From assembly GCF_937858865.1 (NCBI RefSeq), contig NZ_CALLYO010000339.1:1-14465 (forward strand): a DNA stretch of 14,465 bases, in the 5' to 3' direction. This DNA comes from an uncultured Amaricoccus sp. Its GTDB lineage: Bacteria > Pseudomonadota > Alphaproteobacteria > Rhodobacterales > Rhodobacteraceae. Below the pieces are notes generated by a model, which was not told where the DNA came from, did no database searches, and saw nothing but the letters and a program-made list of their open reading frames with translations. The position numbers were made by a program, and so were the translations under genes. Below are positions 5,773-12,934 of the stretch, piece after piece (position 1 is the first letter of the stretch; every line of letters starts with the position of its first letter).

Positions 5773-6579
5773 ATGGACCGCAAGGCGGGCAGCGTCATCA
5801 TCGTCAAGCGCAAGACGGTGATCGAAGGCGGGCATCACGGCGGCGCCTGGAAGGTCGCCTATGCCGACTTCGTGACGGCGATGATGGCCTTCTTCCTGCT
5901 GATGTGGCTGCTCAGCACGACCGACGAGCAGACCCGCCTCGGCCTCGCCGACTATTTCAGCCCGACGATCCCGATCCACGAGAGCCGCTCGGGCGGCGAC
6001 GGCCCGTTCGACGGCAACTCGATGTTCAGCCAGGACGTGCTCTCCCAGGACGAGACCGGGCAGACCGGCGACCCCGAGACGACGGACGTGCCCGGCATCG
6101 AGGATGCGAGCCTCTTCGAGGTCGAGCAGCAGCTCCTCGGCGGCAGCGGCGACGCGATGGAGGCCGATCCGCTGCTGCAGCACATCCGCACCCGGGTGAC
6201 CGACGAGGGGCTGATCATCGAGGTCTTCGACATCGAGGGCTCGCCGCTCTTCGACGGGCCGACGGCGGAGCCCGAGCCGATCTTCGAGGAGCTGGTGCGG
6301 ATGATCGGGCGCGTGCTCGCGCGCACGGTCAATCCGGTCGCGGTCGCCGGGCATCTCGCGTCCGGGGACGTGGGGCGGGACGGGCCGGACCCCTGGCGGC
6401 TCTCCTCCGACCGGGCGCAGCTGACCCGCGTGTTCCTCGAGGGTGCGGGCGTGGCCGACGCGCGGATCGCGCGTGTGACCGGCAAGTCCGACCGCGGCCC
6501 CGTGGCCGACGATCCGCGCGACGCGCGCAACCGCCGGGTGGAGATCACGCTGCTGCGCCGGTTCGACGCGGGCGCGTAG
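5773..6579 (+). CDS. motB: Flagellar motor stator protein MotB
   Basis: A 268-residue stator subunit that anchors the motor to peptidoglycan and carries protons (or Na+) through the MotA/MotB channel. ATG 5773 is preferred over ATG 5743 because it has a G-rich ribosome binding site (5759-5764) and puts the channel aspartate of AYADFVTAMM at residue 32, exactly as in E. coli MotB. The single membrane helix follows (VTAMMAFFLLMWLLS). A plug/linker region rich in Asp and Gly comes next, then an OmpA-like peptidoglycan-binding domain at about 125-265 with RLSSDRAQLTRVFLEGAGV and the closing NRRVEITLL. Length is a little under the E. coli protein. motA is not adjacent, so it must lie elsewhere. 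A terminator separates it from flgE. Confidence 0.92.
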   Translation: MDRKAGSVIIVKRKTVIEGGHHGGAWKVAYADFVTAMMAFFLLMWLLSTTDEQTRLGLADYFSPTIPIHESRSGGDGPFDGNSMFSQDVLSQDETGQTGDPETTDVPGIEDASLFEVEQQLLGGSGDAMEADPLLQHIRTRVTDEGLIIEVFDIEGSPLFDGPTAEPEPIFEELVRMIGRVLARTVNPVAVAGHLASGDVGRDGPDPWRLSSDRAQLTRVFLEGAGVADARIARVTGKSDRGPVADDPRDARNRRVEITLLRRFDAGA

Positions 6580-6614
6580 CGGCGGGTCTGCCGAGCGGCA
6601 TCCCGGGGAGGCGC

Positions 6615-6632
6615 TGGCGGCATCTGCCGCCA
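6615..6632 (+). other. Perfect hairpin downstream of motB
   Basis: TGGCGGC (6615-6621) pairs exactly with GCCGCCA (6626-6632) around an ATCT loop, 36 bases after the motB stop. No U-run follows. It may protect the motB mRNA end or act with the terminator 60 bases further on. Confidence 0.4.
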
Positions 6633-6691
6633 CGGCTCGGCGGCGGCTCGGCGCCGTCCGGCCCGGTCCCATGGTGCCGGCGCGGCGCCGG

Positions 6692-6718
6692 TCCGATCAA
6701 TCGGATTTTTGGGTTTTT
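6692..6718 (+). terminator. Rho-independent terminator after motB
   Basis: TCCGA-TCAA-TCGGA (6692-6705) forms a short stem, followed at once by TTTTT-GGG-TTTTT (6706-6718). Just upstream, CCGGCGC/GCGCCGG gives another GC-rich palindrome that could extend the structure. T-runs are otherwise very rare in this DNA, so this is the clearest terminator in the window. It separates motB from the flgE operon. Confidence 0.65.
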
Positions 6719-6751
6719 CTGGGCCGTGGCCGGAAGGGGCGGGGACGGGCG

Positions 6752-6766
6752 TTAGGCTCATCTTAA
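6752..6766 (+). promoter_or_regulatory. CtrA-like box upstream of the flgE operon
   Basis: TTAG-GCTCATC-TTAA fits TTAA-N7-TTAA with a single mismatch. It lies 64 bases upstream of the flgE ATG and just after the motB terminator, where a promoter is expected. TTAA is very rare in this GC-rich sequence, so an accidental pair with the right spacing is unlikely. CtrA is known to control flagellar genes in Caulobacter and in several Rhodobacterales. Of the rest of the 6580-6830 gap, 6719-6751 and 6767-6815 show nothing else I can name. Confidence 0.55.
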
Positions 6767-6830
6767 GCCCCGCCGTCCCAAGCATGCCGGTGAGGGCCTG
6801 CGGGCCGCCCTTCACGGACAAGGACTGAGC

Positions 6831-8177
6831 ATGGGAATTTCCTCGTCGTTGAACGCCGGCGTCTCGGGGCTGAATGCGAACGCCAACAAGCTCGCGACCA
6901 TCTCCGACAATATCGCGAACTCGCAGACCTACGGCTACAAGCGGGCGGACGTGGACTTCTCCTCGCTGACCGTCGCCGACGCGAAGTCGCCGAACACCGT
7001 GGGCGGCGGGCGCTGGTTCACCGCCGGCGGGGTCAAGACGAACGCGATCTGGGACGTGGACGCCAAGGGGGCGCTGGCCCAGACGACGAACGCGACCGAC
7101 CTCGCCATCACCGGGAGGGGCTTCCTGCCGGTCAGCACCACGGCGGCGATCGGGCAGACGACGGCCGAGATGCCGTTCATGCTGACGACGACGGGCTCCT
7201 TCTCGACCAACGCGCAGGGGTATCTCACCACGCCCTCGGGGCTGGTGCTGCTCGGCTGGCCGGCGGACGCCAACGGCGTCGTCGCCTCGCAGCCGCGCGA
7301 CACGGTGAGCGGGCTCGAGCCGGTCAGGGTCAACCTCTCCTCGGTGGCGGTGCAGCCGACCTCGAACATCACGCTCAACGTCAACCTGCCGACGAGCGAC
7401 GTGGAGGCGGGGGCGAGCGGCGATCCGCGGGTGGTGACGGTCGAGTATTTCGACAATGTCGGCGGCTCGCAGACGGTGACCGCGACCTTCACCCCGACGG
7501 TGCCGGCGACGGGCGACCCGCGGAGCAACACCTGGACGCTGCAGCTGACCGACAACGCCACCGGGCAGTCGGCCGGAACCTACGAGATCGTCTTCAGCGA
7601 CGCGCCGCCGAACGCCGGCGGGATCGCGAGCGTCACCGGGCCGACCGGCGGCACGCTGGCCACCACCTACGACCCGGCGACCGGGAACATGGTGCTGAAC
7701 CTCGGCAGCCAGGAGATCACCATCGGCCTCGGCTCGACCAGCCCGACCGGGCCGCAGCACCTGTCGCAGCTCACCTCGACCTTCTCCTCGGTCGGCGTCA
7801 GCCACGACGGCGCGGGGGCGGGGACCTTCACCGGGCTCTCGATCGACGAGAAGGGGTTTCTCCACGCCACCTATTCGAGCGGCTTCTCGAAGGTCGTCTA
7901 CCAGATCCCGGTCGCCGACGTACCGAACCCGAACGGGCTCAAGGTACTCGACAATCAGTGCTTCGCCATCTCGCAGGCCTCGGGGTCGATGTTCCTCTGG
8001 AACGCGGGCGACGGGCCGACGGGCGGGATCGAGGGCTATGCGCGCGAGCAGTCGACGACCGACATCGCCAACGAGCTGACCCAGCTGATCCAGACCCAGC
8101 GGGCCTATTCGTCGAACGCCAAGATCATCCAGACCGTCGACGAGATGCTGCAGGAAACCACCAACCTGAAGCGCTGA
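6831..8177 (+). CDS. flgE: Flagellar hook protein FlgE
   Basis: A 448-residue protein that polymerises into the hook, the universal joint outside the cell. The ATG at 6831 has a good ribosome binding site (AAGGA, 6820-6824). The N-terminal D0 helix MGISSSLNAGVSGLNANANKL and ISDNIANSQTYGYKRA are the FlgE/FlgG rod-hook signature. The C-terminal D0 helix LTQLIQTQRAYSSNAKIIQTVDEMLQETTNL is the matching half of the coiled coil. A middle ITGRGFLPV segment is followed by TGSFSTNAQGYLTTPSG, the strand pattern shared by FlgE, FlgF and FlgG. The long Ser/Thr/Gly-rich centre is the variable outer domain. There is no signal peptide, as expected for a substrate of the flagellar type III export apparatus. 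It is first in a four-gene operon behind its own promoter region. Confidence 0.95.
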   Translation: MGISSSLNAGVSGLNANANKLATISDNIANSQTYGYKRADVDFSSLTVADAKSPNTVGGGRWFTAGGVKTNAIWDVDAKGALAQTTNATDLAITGRGFLPVSTTAAIGQTTAEMPFMLTTTGSFSTNAQGYLTTPSGLVLLGWPADANGVVASQPRDTVSGLEPVRVNLSSVAVQPTSNITLNVNLPTSDVEAGASGDPRVVTVEYFDNVGGSQTVTATFTPTVPATGDPRSNTWTLQLTDNATGQSAGTYEIVFSDAPPNAGGIASVTGPTGGTLATTYDPATGNMVLNLGSQEITIGLGSTSPTGPQHLSQLTSTFSSVGVSHDGAGAGTFTGLSIDEKGFLHATYSSGFSKVVYQIPVADVPNPNGLKVLDNQCFAISQASGSMFLWNAGDGPTGGIEGYAREQSTTDIANELTQLIQTQRAYSSNAKIIQTVDEMLQETTNLKR

Positions 8178-8205
8178 CGGCGCGGGCTGAGCAAGGGAGC
8201 GGCAG

Positions 8206-9675
8206 ATGGGTATCTCGAGCGCGCTGAACAACGCGGCCTCCGGCCTCGCCGCCTCCTCGCGGCTGGCCGACACCATCTCCAACAACGTGGCGAACGCCAT
8301 GACCGTCGGCTACGCCAGGCGCACCACCGAGCTCTCCTCGCTCACCGCGGGCGGCTACGGCAGCGGCGTGAAGGTCACCGGCACCTACCGCGCCGAGAAC
8401 GCCTACCTGACCTCCGAGCGGCGCGCGCTCGACGCACAGACGGGGGCGTCCGGGACCATCGCCGATACCTACGAGCGGATCATGGCGGTCGTCGGCGAGG
8501 CCGGCGCCGACAGCTCGCTCTCGACGCTCGCCACCGCGCTCGAGACGACGCTGATGTCGGCGACCGCCTCGCCGCAGTCGACCACCAAGCTGACGGACGC
8601 GGTGACGGCGGCGAAGAACCTCGCCGACGCTCTCAACCGGGTGTCGGACGAGAACTCGCGCATCCGCACCGAGGCGGATGCCGAGATCGCCCGGCAGGTG
8701 GGCCAGGTCAACGACACGCTGCACGCCATCGACGACATCAACAAGAAGATCGCGACGCTCGCGCCGAAGGGGGTGGACGTCACCAGCCTCCAGGACGAGA
8801 GGAACCGGCTGATCGACGGCATCTCCGCGATCATCCCGGTCAAGGTGGCCAAGCGCGACGGCGACCAGGTGGCGCTCTACTCGCAGAACGGCGGGCTCCT
8901 GCTCGACGGCCAGGTCTACGAGCTGAAGTTCACCCAGGCGCCCAACGTGGTGACCGCCGAGATGTCGCTCGGGTCGCCGCTCGGCGGCCTCAGCCAGGAC
9001 CTGCATGCGGCCTCGGGTCCCGTGGCCGTCGCGGCGGGCACCGGCAGCGGGCTCTTCGACGGCGGCACGCTCGGCGCCCTCTTCGAGGTGCGCGACAGCA
9101 TCGTGCCCGAGGTCGACGCCGAGATGGACCGCTACGCCAACGACCTGATCGAGCGTTTCCGCGACCTGATGCCCGCGACCTGGCTCGACGCCTCCGGCGA
9201 GGGGCTCTTCGTCGACGGCAGCGGCAGCGGCTCGGCCACCGGCCTCGCGGGGCGGATCGAGGTGAATGCCGCGGTGGACGCCAGCGCCGGCGGCGCGGCC
9301 TGGCGGCTGCGCGACGGGCTCTCGGCGGCGACGGCCGGCGCGGAGGGGAACGGCGTCAACCTGCAGGCGCTCGCGGACGCCATGGGGGCGGCGCGCCAGC
9401 CCATCGGCTTCATCTCGCAGAGCGCCAACGCCGGCGGTGCGCTGATGGCCTCGGAGATCTCCTCCTTCCTCGCCGGGCGGAGCGCCCGCAGCGACGACAG
9501 CCGCGCCTACCTCACCGCGCGCCAGTCGGCGCTGGTCGAGCAGGAGGTCGGCGAGACGGGGGTGAATACCGACAGCGAGCTCGCGTCGCTGACGCTGGTG
9601 GAGCAGGCCTATGCCGCGAACGCCAGGGTGCTCTCGGTGATCGACGACCTGATGCGGCTTCTGCTGGAGATATGA
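8206..9675 (+). CDS. flgK: Flagellar hook-associated protein 1 FlgK
   Basis: A 489-residue junction protein that joins hook to filament. The start ATG 8206 has an AAGGGAG ribosome binding site (8193-8199) and lies 28 bases after the flgE stop. The N-terminus MGISSALNNAASGLAASSRL...ISNNVANAMTVGYARR is the FlgK D0 helix and closely resembles the FlgE start. The coiled-coil part (TKLTDAVTAAKNLADALNRVSDENSRIRTEADAEI) and the FlgK-type QNGGLLLDGQVYELKF segment follow. The C-terminus NTDSELASLTLVEQAYAANARVLSVIDDLMRLLLEI is the canonical EE/E-x-NLxxxQ-type helix in slightly altered form. The length is on the short side for FlgK, with a compact central domain. It is exported without a signal peptide. 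Confidence 0.94.
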   Translation: MGISSALNNAASGLAASSRLADTISNNVANAMTVGYARRTTELSSLTAGGYGSGVKVTGTYRAENAYLTSERRALDAQTGASGTIADTYERIMAVVGEAGADSSLSTLATALETTLMSATASPQSTTKLTDAVTAAKNLADALNRVSDENSRIRTEADAEIARQVGQVNDTLHAIDDINKKIATLAPKGVDVTSLQDERNRLIDGISAIIPVKVAKRDGDQVALYSQNGGLLLDGQVYELKFTQAPNVVTAEMSLGSPLGGLSQDLHAASGPVAVAAGTGSGLFDGGTLGALFEVRDSIVPEVDAEMDRYANDLIERFRDLMPATWLDASGEGLFVDGSGSGSATGLAGRIEVNAAVDASAGGAAWRLRDGLSAATAGAEGNGVNLQALADAMGAARQPIGFISQSANAGGALMASEISSFLAGRSARSDDSRAYLTARQSALVEQEVGETGVNTDSELASLTLVEQAYAANARVLSVIDDLMRLLLEI

Positions 9676-9676
9676 G

Positions 9677-10687
9677 ATGCGCGTGACCGGAGGTTCTGAT
9701 CTCGCCCGGATGCAGGCCCTGCAGAAGCAGGCGCTCGCCACCCGCGACCGCCTCGACACGGCGGCGACGGAGATGACGACCAACCTGAAGTCGAGCCGCT
9801 TCGACGCGACCGGGGGCAACCTGACCCGTCTCTTCGCGCTGGAGCGCTCGCTCGACCGCAACGCGGTCTTCAGCGACAACATCACGCTGACCGAGCTGCG
9901 CCTCGACACGATGCAGGCGACCTTCGGGCAGATCCAGACGGCGCTCGAGGATCTGTCGATCGACATGGTCTCCGCCACGTCGCTGGGCGACTATTCCGCC
10001 GCCATGCGGCACGCGACCACGGCGCGCAGCGACTTCGCCGCCACCGTCGGCCAGCTCAACGGGCAGGTCGCCGGGCAGTCGCTCTTCGCCGGCACCACGA
10101 CCGACCGGCCGGCGCTCGCCGCGGCGGATGCGCTCCTCGCCGACCTCGACGCGCTCGCTGCCGGCTCGGCCGACGCCGCCGCGGCGATCGCCGCGATCGA
10201 CGACTATTTCGCCAAGCCTGCGGGCGCCTTCTACACCTCGGGATACGTCGGCTCGACCGACGATCTGACGGCGGTGGCGATCGGCGAGGGCCAGCGGGTC
10301 GACTATGGGATCCGCGCGGACCAGGAGGAACTCGTCGCCGTGCTGCGCGCCCAGGCGATGGCGGCGGTGGTGGCCGGCGGCGCCTTCGCTGGCGACCAGG
10401 CCGGGCAGATGGCGATGCTGTCGGAGGCGGGCGACCGGCTCCTCGCCGCGAAGGAGGGCATCCTCGACCTGCGCTCGGCCGTCGGCAGCCAGCAGGAGCA
10501 GGTTGAGACCGCCAAGGCGCAGCGGGTGTCCGAGCACGACACGCTCGATCTGGCGCGCTCGAAGCTCATGGCGACCGATCCGGTCGAGGCGGCTTCGGCC
10601 TACCAGGCGCTCGAGGTCCAGCTCGAGGCGATCTACACGGTGACCGCCCGGCTGGCCGGGCTGCGCTTCGTCAACTACATGCGCTGA
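9677..10687 (+). CDS. flgL: Flagellar hook-associated protein 3 FlgL
   Basis: A 336-residue flagellin-like protein that sits between FlgK and the filament. It starts one base after the flgK stop; its ribosome binding site (GGAGA, 9666-9670) is inside the end of flgK, so the two are coupled. The N-terminal coiled coil (ARMQALQKQALATRDRLDTAATEMTTNL) and the helix with LQKALxDL-like FGQIQTALEDLS are flagellin/FlgL features. So is the conserved NGQVAGQSLFAGTTTDRPAL segment. The C-terminal helix (ASAYQALEVQLEAIYTVTARLAGLRFVNYMR) pairs with the N-terminus. The central region is Ala-rich and lacks long insertions. Given its place after flgK and before flgI, FlgL is a better call than flagellin. Confidence 0.9.
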   Translation: MRVTGGSDLARMQALQKQALATRDRLDTAATEMTTNLKSSRFDATGGNLTRLFALERSLDRNAVFSDNITLTELRLDTMQATFGQIQTALEDLSIDMVSATSLGDYSAAMRHATTARSDFAATVGQLNGQVAGQSLFAGTTTDRPALAAADALLADLDALAAGSADAAAAIAAIDDYFAKPAGAFYTSGYVGSTDDLTAVAIGEGQRVDYGIRADQEELVAVLRAQAMAAVVAGGAFAGDQAGQMAMLSEAGDRLLAAKEGILDLRSAVGSQQEQVETAKAQRVSEHDTLDLARSKLMATDPVEAASAYQALEVQLEAIYTVTARLAGLRFVNYMR

Positions 10688-10692
10688 CCTCG

Positions 10693-11814
10693 ATGATGCG
10701 TCCCCTCGCGCTCCTGCTTCTGCCGCTTCTCGTCCTCTGGTTCGGGGGGCTCCCTTCCCCCGGGGCCGCCTCGCCGGCGCGGATCAAGGATCTCGTCGAG
10801 GTGGACGGGGTGCGGGGCAACGACCTGCTCGGCTACGGACTGGTGGTGGGGCTGAACAATACTGGCGACAGCCTGCGCAACTCGCCCTTCACCGAGGATG
10901 CGATCGTCAACCTGCTCGAGCGGCTCGGGGTCAACGTGACCGGCGAGCAGATCCGGGCGCGGAACGTGGCGGCGGTGCTGGTGACGGCGGCGCTGCCGCC
11001 GTTCGCGCGGGCGGGGAGCCAGGTCGACGTGACGGTCTCGGCGATCGGCGACGCGAAGAGCCTGTTGGGTGGGACGCTGGTGATGACGCCGCTGAACGCG
11101 GCGGACGGGCAGATCTATGCGGTGGCGCAGGGGTCGATCATCGCCGGGGGTGTGGTCGCGGAGGGGCAGGCGGAGACGGTGACGCAGGGGGTGCCGACGG
11201 CGGGGCTGATCCCGGGCGGGGCGCGGGTCGAGCGCGAGGTCGCGTTCGACTTCACCCAGGTCAGGAACATGCGGCTGGCGCTCAGGAACCCGGACTTCAC
11301 CACCGCGGCGCGGATCGAGGCGGTGATCAACCGGGACGTGGGGGCGCGGATCGCGCGGATGCTCGATTCCGGCACGGTGGAGCTCGACCTCGCGGCGGTC
11401 GGGGTCGATCAGCCGGCGCGGCTGATGGCGCAGATCGAGAATATCGAGGTCGACACCTCGACCCGGGCGCGGGTGGTGGTGGACCAGCGGTCGGGGACGA
11501 TCATCCTCGGCAACGACGTGCGGATCAGCCGGGTGGCGGTGACGCAGGGGAACCTGACGCTGAGGGTGGAGGAGACGCCGCTGGTGGTGCAGCCGAACCC
11601 CTTCGCCGAGGGGCAGACGGTGGTGATCCCGCGCACCGACGCCTCGATCGAGGAGAATCCGGGCAACGGGCTCGCCATCGTCGACAACTCGGTCTCGCTG
11701 CCGCAGGTGGTCGAGGGGCTGAACGCGCTCGGGGTCTCGGCACGGGACATGATCGACATCCTGAAGTCGATCAAGGCGGCGGGCGCGCTGCATGCGGAGT
11801 TCGTCGTCCAGTAG
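10693..11814 (+). CDS. flgI: Flagellar P-ring protein FlgI
   Basis: A 373-residue periplasmic protein that forms the P-ring bushing around the rod in the peptidoglycan layer. The ATG at 10693 is directly followed by a second ATG at 10696; either may be used, and the ribosome binding site is poor, so coupling to flgL (stop five bases upstream) is likely. A Sec signal peptide with a long Leu-rich core ends near SPGAA (about residue 26). The mature protein starts with RIKDLVEVDGVRGNDLLGYGLVVGLNNTGDS, one of the best conserved stretches of FlgI. ARNVAAVLVTAALPPFARAGSQVDVTVSAIGDAKSL and the terminal AAGALHAEFVVQ are also intact, so the gene is complete. flgA and flgH, its usual partners, are not in the window. 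Confidence 0.96.
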   Translation: MMRPLALLLLPLLVLWFGGLPSPGAASPARIKDLVEVDGVRGNDLLGYGLVVGLNNTGDSLRNSPFTEDAIVNLLERLGVNVTGEQIRARNVAAVLVTAALPPFARAGSQVDVTVSAIGDAKSLLGGTLVMTPLNAADGQIYAVAQGSIIAGGVVAEGQAETVTQGVPTAGLIPGGARVEREVAFDFTQVRNMRLALRNPDFTTAARIEAVINRDVGARIARMLDSGTVELDLAAVGVDQPARLMAQIENIEVDTSTRARVVVDQRSGTIILGNDVRISRVAVTQGNLTLRVEETPLVVQPNPFAEGQTVVIPRTDASIEENPGNGLAIVDNSVSLPQVVEGLNALGVSARDMIDILKSIKAAGALHAEFVVQ

Positions 11815-11897
11815 GCCGCCGCGCGGCGTGTCTTGCGTTCCAGACCTTGCTTACCGGTTAATCCCGGGGGAAATCTACTTCCACTTCAATGCCTTGT

Positions 11898-11923
11898 CCG
11901 CTGTCTTGCGCGCAAGGCAGCGG
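11898..11923. terminator. Hairpin between convergent flgI and the ABC permease
   Basis: CCGCTG (11898-11903) pairs with CAGCGG (11918-11923), and the centre CTTGCGCGCAAG (11905-11916) is a perfect palindrome. The only non-match is T/G at 11904/11917, a wobble pair on the plus-strand RNA. It ends one base before the stop codon of the minus-strand permease gene. There is no T-run on either side, so it may be a bidirectional terminator or an mRNA 3'-end stabiliser. The remaining 11815-11897 holds no gene I can support. Confidence 0.5.
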
Positions 11924-12919
11924 CTACGCCGGGGCCTTGGCCTCCGCGCCCGCTTCCTGCACCACGCTCGCCGCCCGGCGCCGGCGGTAGCGGTCGAACT
12001 GCTGGTCGGCGAGGACGCCGATCAGGATGACCGACCCCATGACGGCGAAGTTGAGCGAGCTCGGGATGCCGAGCAGGTTGACGAGGTTCTGCAGCACCTG
12101 CAGCAGCACGGCACCGAGGACGACGCCGATGATCGACCCCTCGCCGCCGCGCAGGGAGAAGCCGCCGAGGACCGCGGCGGCGATGGCGTAGAGCTCGTAG
12201 AAGTTGCCGTGCGAGGAGGGCGAGATCGAGCGGGTGTACATGGCGAAGAAGATCGCCGCCACCGCGGTCAGCACGGCGCAGATCACGTAGGCCGAAACGA
12301 TGACCCGCGCCGTGGGGACGCCGGCATAGCGCGCCGCCTCCTCGTTGCGCCCGACGGCGTAGAGGTAGCGCCCGAAGACCGAGCGGTGCAGCACCACCCA
12401 CATGACCGCGGCGATCACCAGCATGGCGAAGAAGGAATGCGGCACGCCGAAGCTGCGGCCGGTCGTCAGCCACTCGAGGGTGGGGAAGGTCTGGCCGAAG
12501 ACGAAGCCGACGGTGCCGTCGGCGGTATAGAAGCGGGCGACGCCGCGGTAGATGAGCAGCCCGCAGAGGGTGACGATGAAGGGCTGCATGTCGAGCCGGG
12601 TGATGAGCAGCCCGTGTGCCAGCCCGATCACCGCCCCGAGCGCCAGCATCAGCCCGATCGCCATCGGCCAGGGCACGCCGTAGGTGACGATGAGGTCGAC
12701 GAAGAGCACCCCGAGCAGCGCGATGACCGAGCCGACCGAGAGCTCGATGCCGCCGGTGATGATGACGAAGGCCTGGCCGATGGCGAAGATGCCGAAGAGC
12801 CCGACGAGGTTCGCGGTGTTGGCGAGGTTCACCGGCGAGAGGAAGCGCGGGTTGATGAAGGCGACGATTGCCCCCACCACCACGATCAGGACCAGCAGCC
12901 CGAAGTCCTTCTTCTGCAT
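11924..12919 (-). CDS. CUT2-type sugar ABC transporter permease (RbsC-like)
   Basis: A 331-residue inner-membrane channel subunit. ATG 12919 is chosen; a TTG one codon earlier also opens the frame but is less likely. It begins 15 bases after the stop of the ATPase gene in the same operon. It has all the features of the BPD_transp_2 family: NPRFLSPVNLANTANL after the first helix, the signature GGIELSVGS (56-64), and a TRLDMQPFIVTLCGLLIYRG helix. GRYLYAVGRNEEAARYAGVPTARV is the cytoplasmic coupling loop, and the glycine-rich GGFSLRGGEGSIIGVVLGAVLL segment follows. The C-terminus is basic then Ala/Glu-rich (RYRRRRAASVV). It is clearly paralogous to the permease at 1444 but has a canonical signature loop. 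The substrate is unknown, probably a pentose or similar sugar. Confidence 0.93.
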   Translation of the reverse strand: MQKKDFGLLVLIVVVGAIVAFINPRFLSPVNLANTANLVGLFGIFAIGQAFVIITGGIELSVGSVIALLGVLFVDLIVTYGVPWPMAIGLMLALGAVIGLAHGLLITRLDMQPFIVTLCGLLIYRGVARFYTADGTVGFVFGQTFPTLEWLTTGRSFGVPHSFFAMLVIAAVMWVVLHRSVFGRYLYAVGRNEEAARYAGVPTARVIVSAYVICAVLTAVAAIFFAMYTRSISPSSHGNFYELYAIAAAVLGGFSLRGGEGSIIGVVLGAVLLQVLQNLVNLLGIPSSLNFAVMGSVILIGVLADQQFDRYRRRRAASVVQEAGAEAKAPA

Positions 12920-12934
12920 CAATGCGCCCCGCGC

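Noticed and set aside
5592..5813. Longer FliM starting upstream of 5591
   Set aside because: It would overlap the motB start on the other strand and adds Arg/Pro-rich sequence without FliM features.
11889..11990. Short plus-strand frame starting with ATG in the convergent gap
   Set aside because: It has no ribosome binding site, runs through the hairpin into the antisense of the permease, and has no recognisable features.
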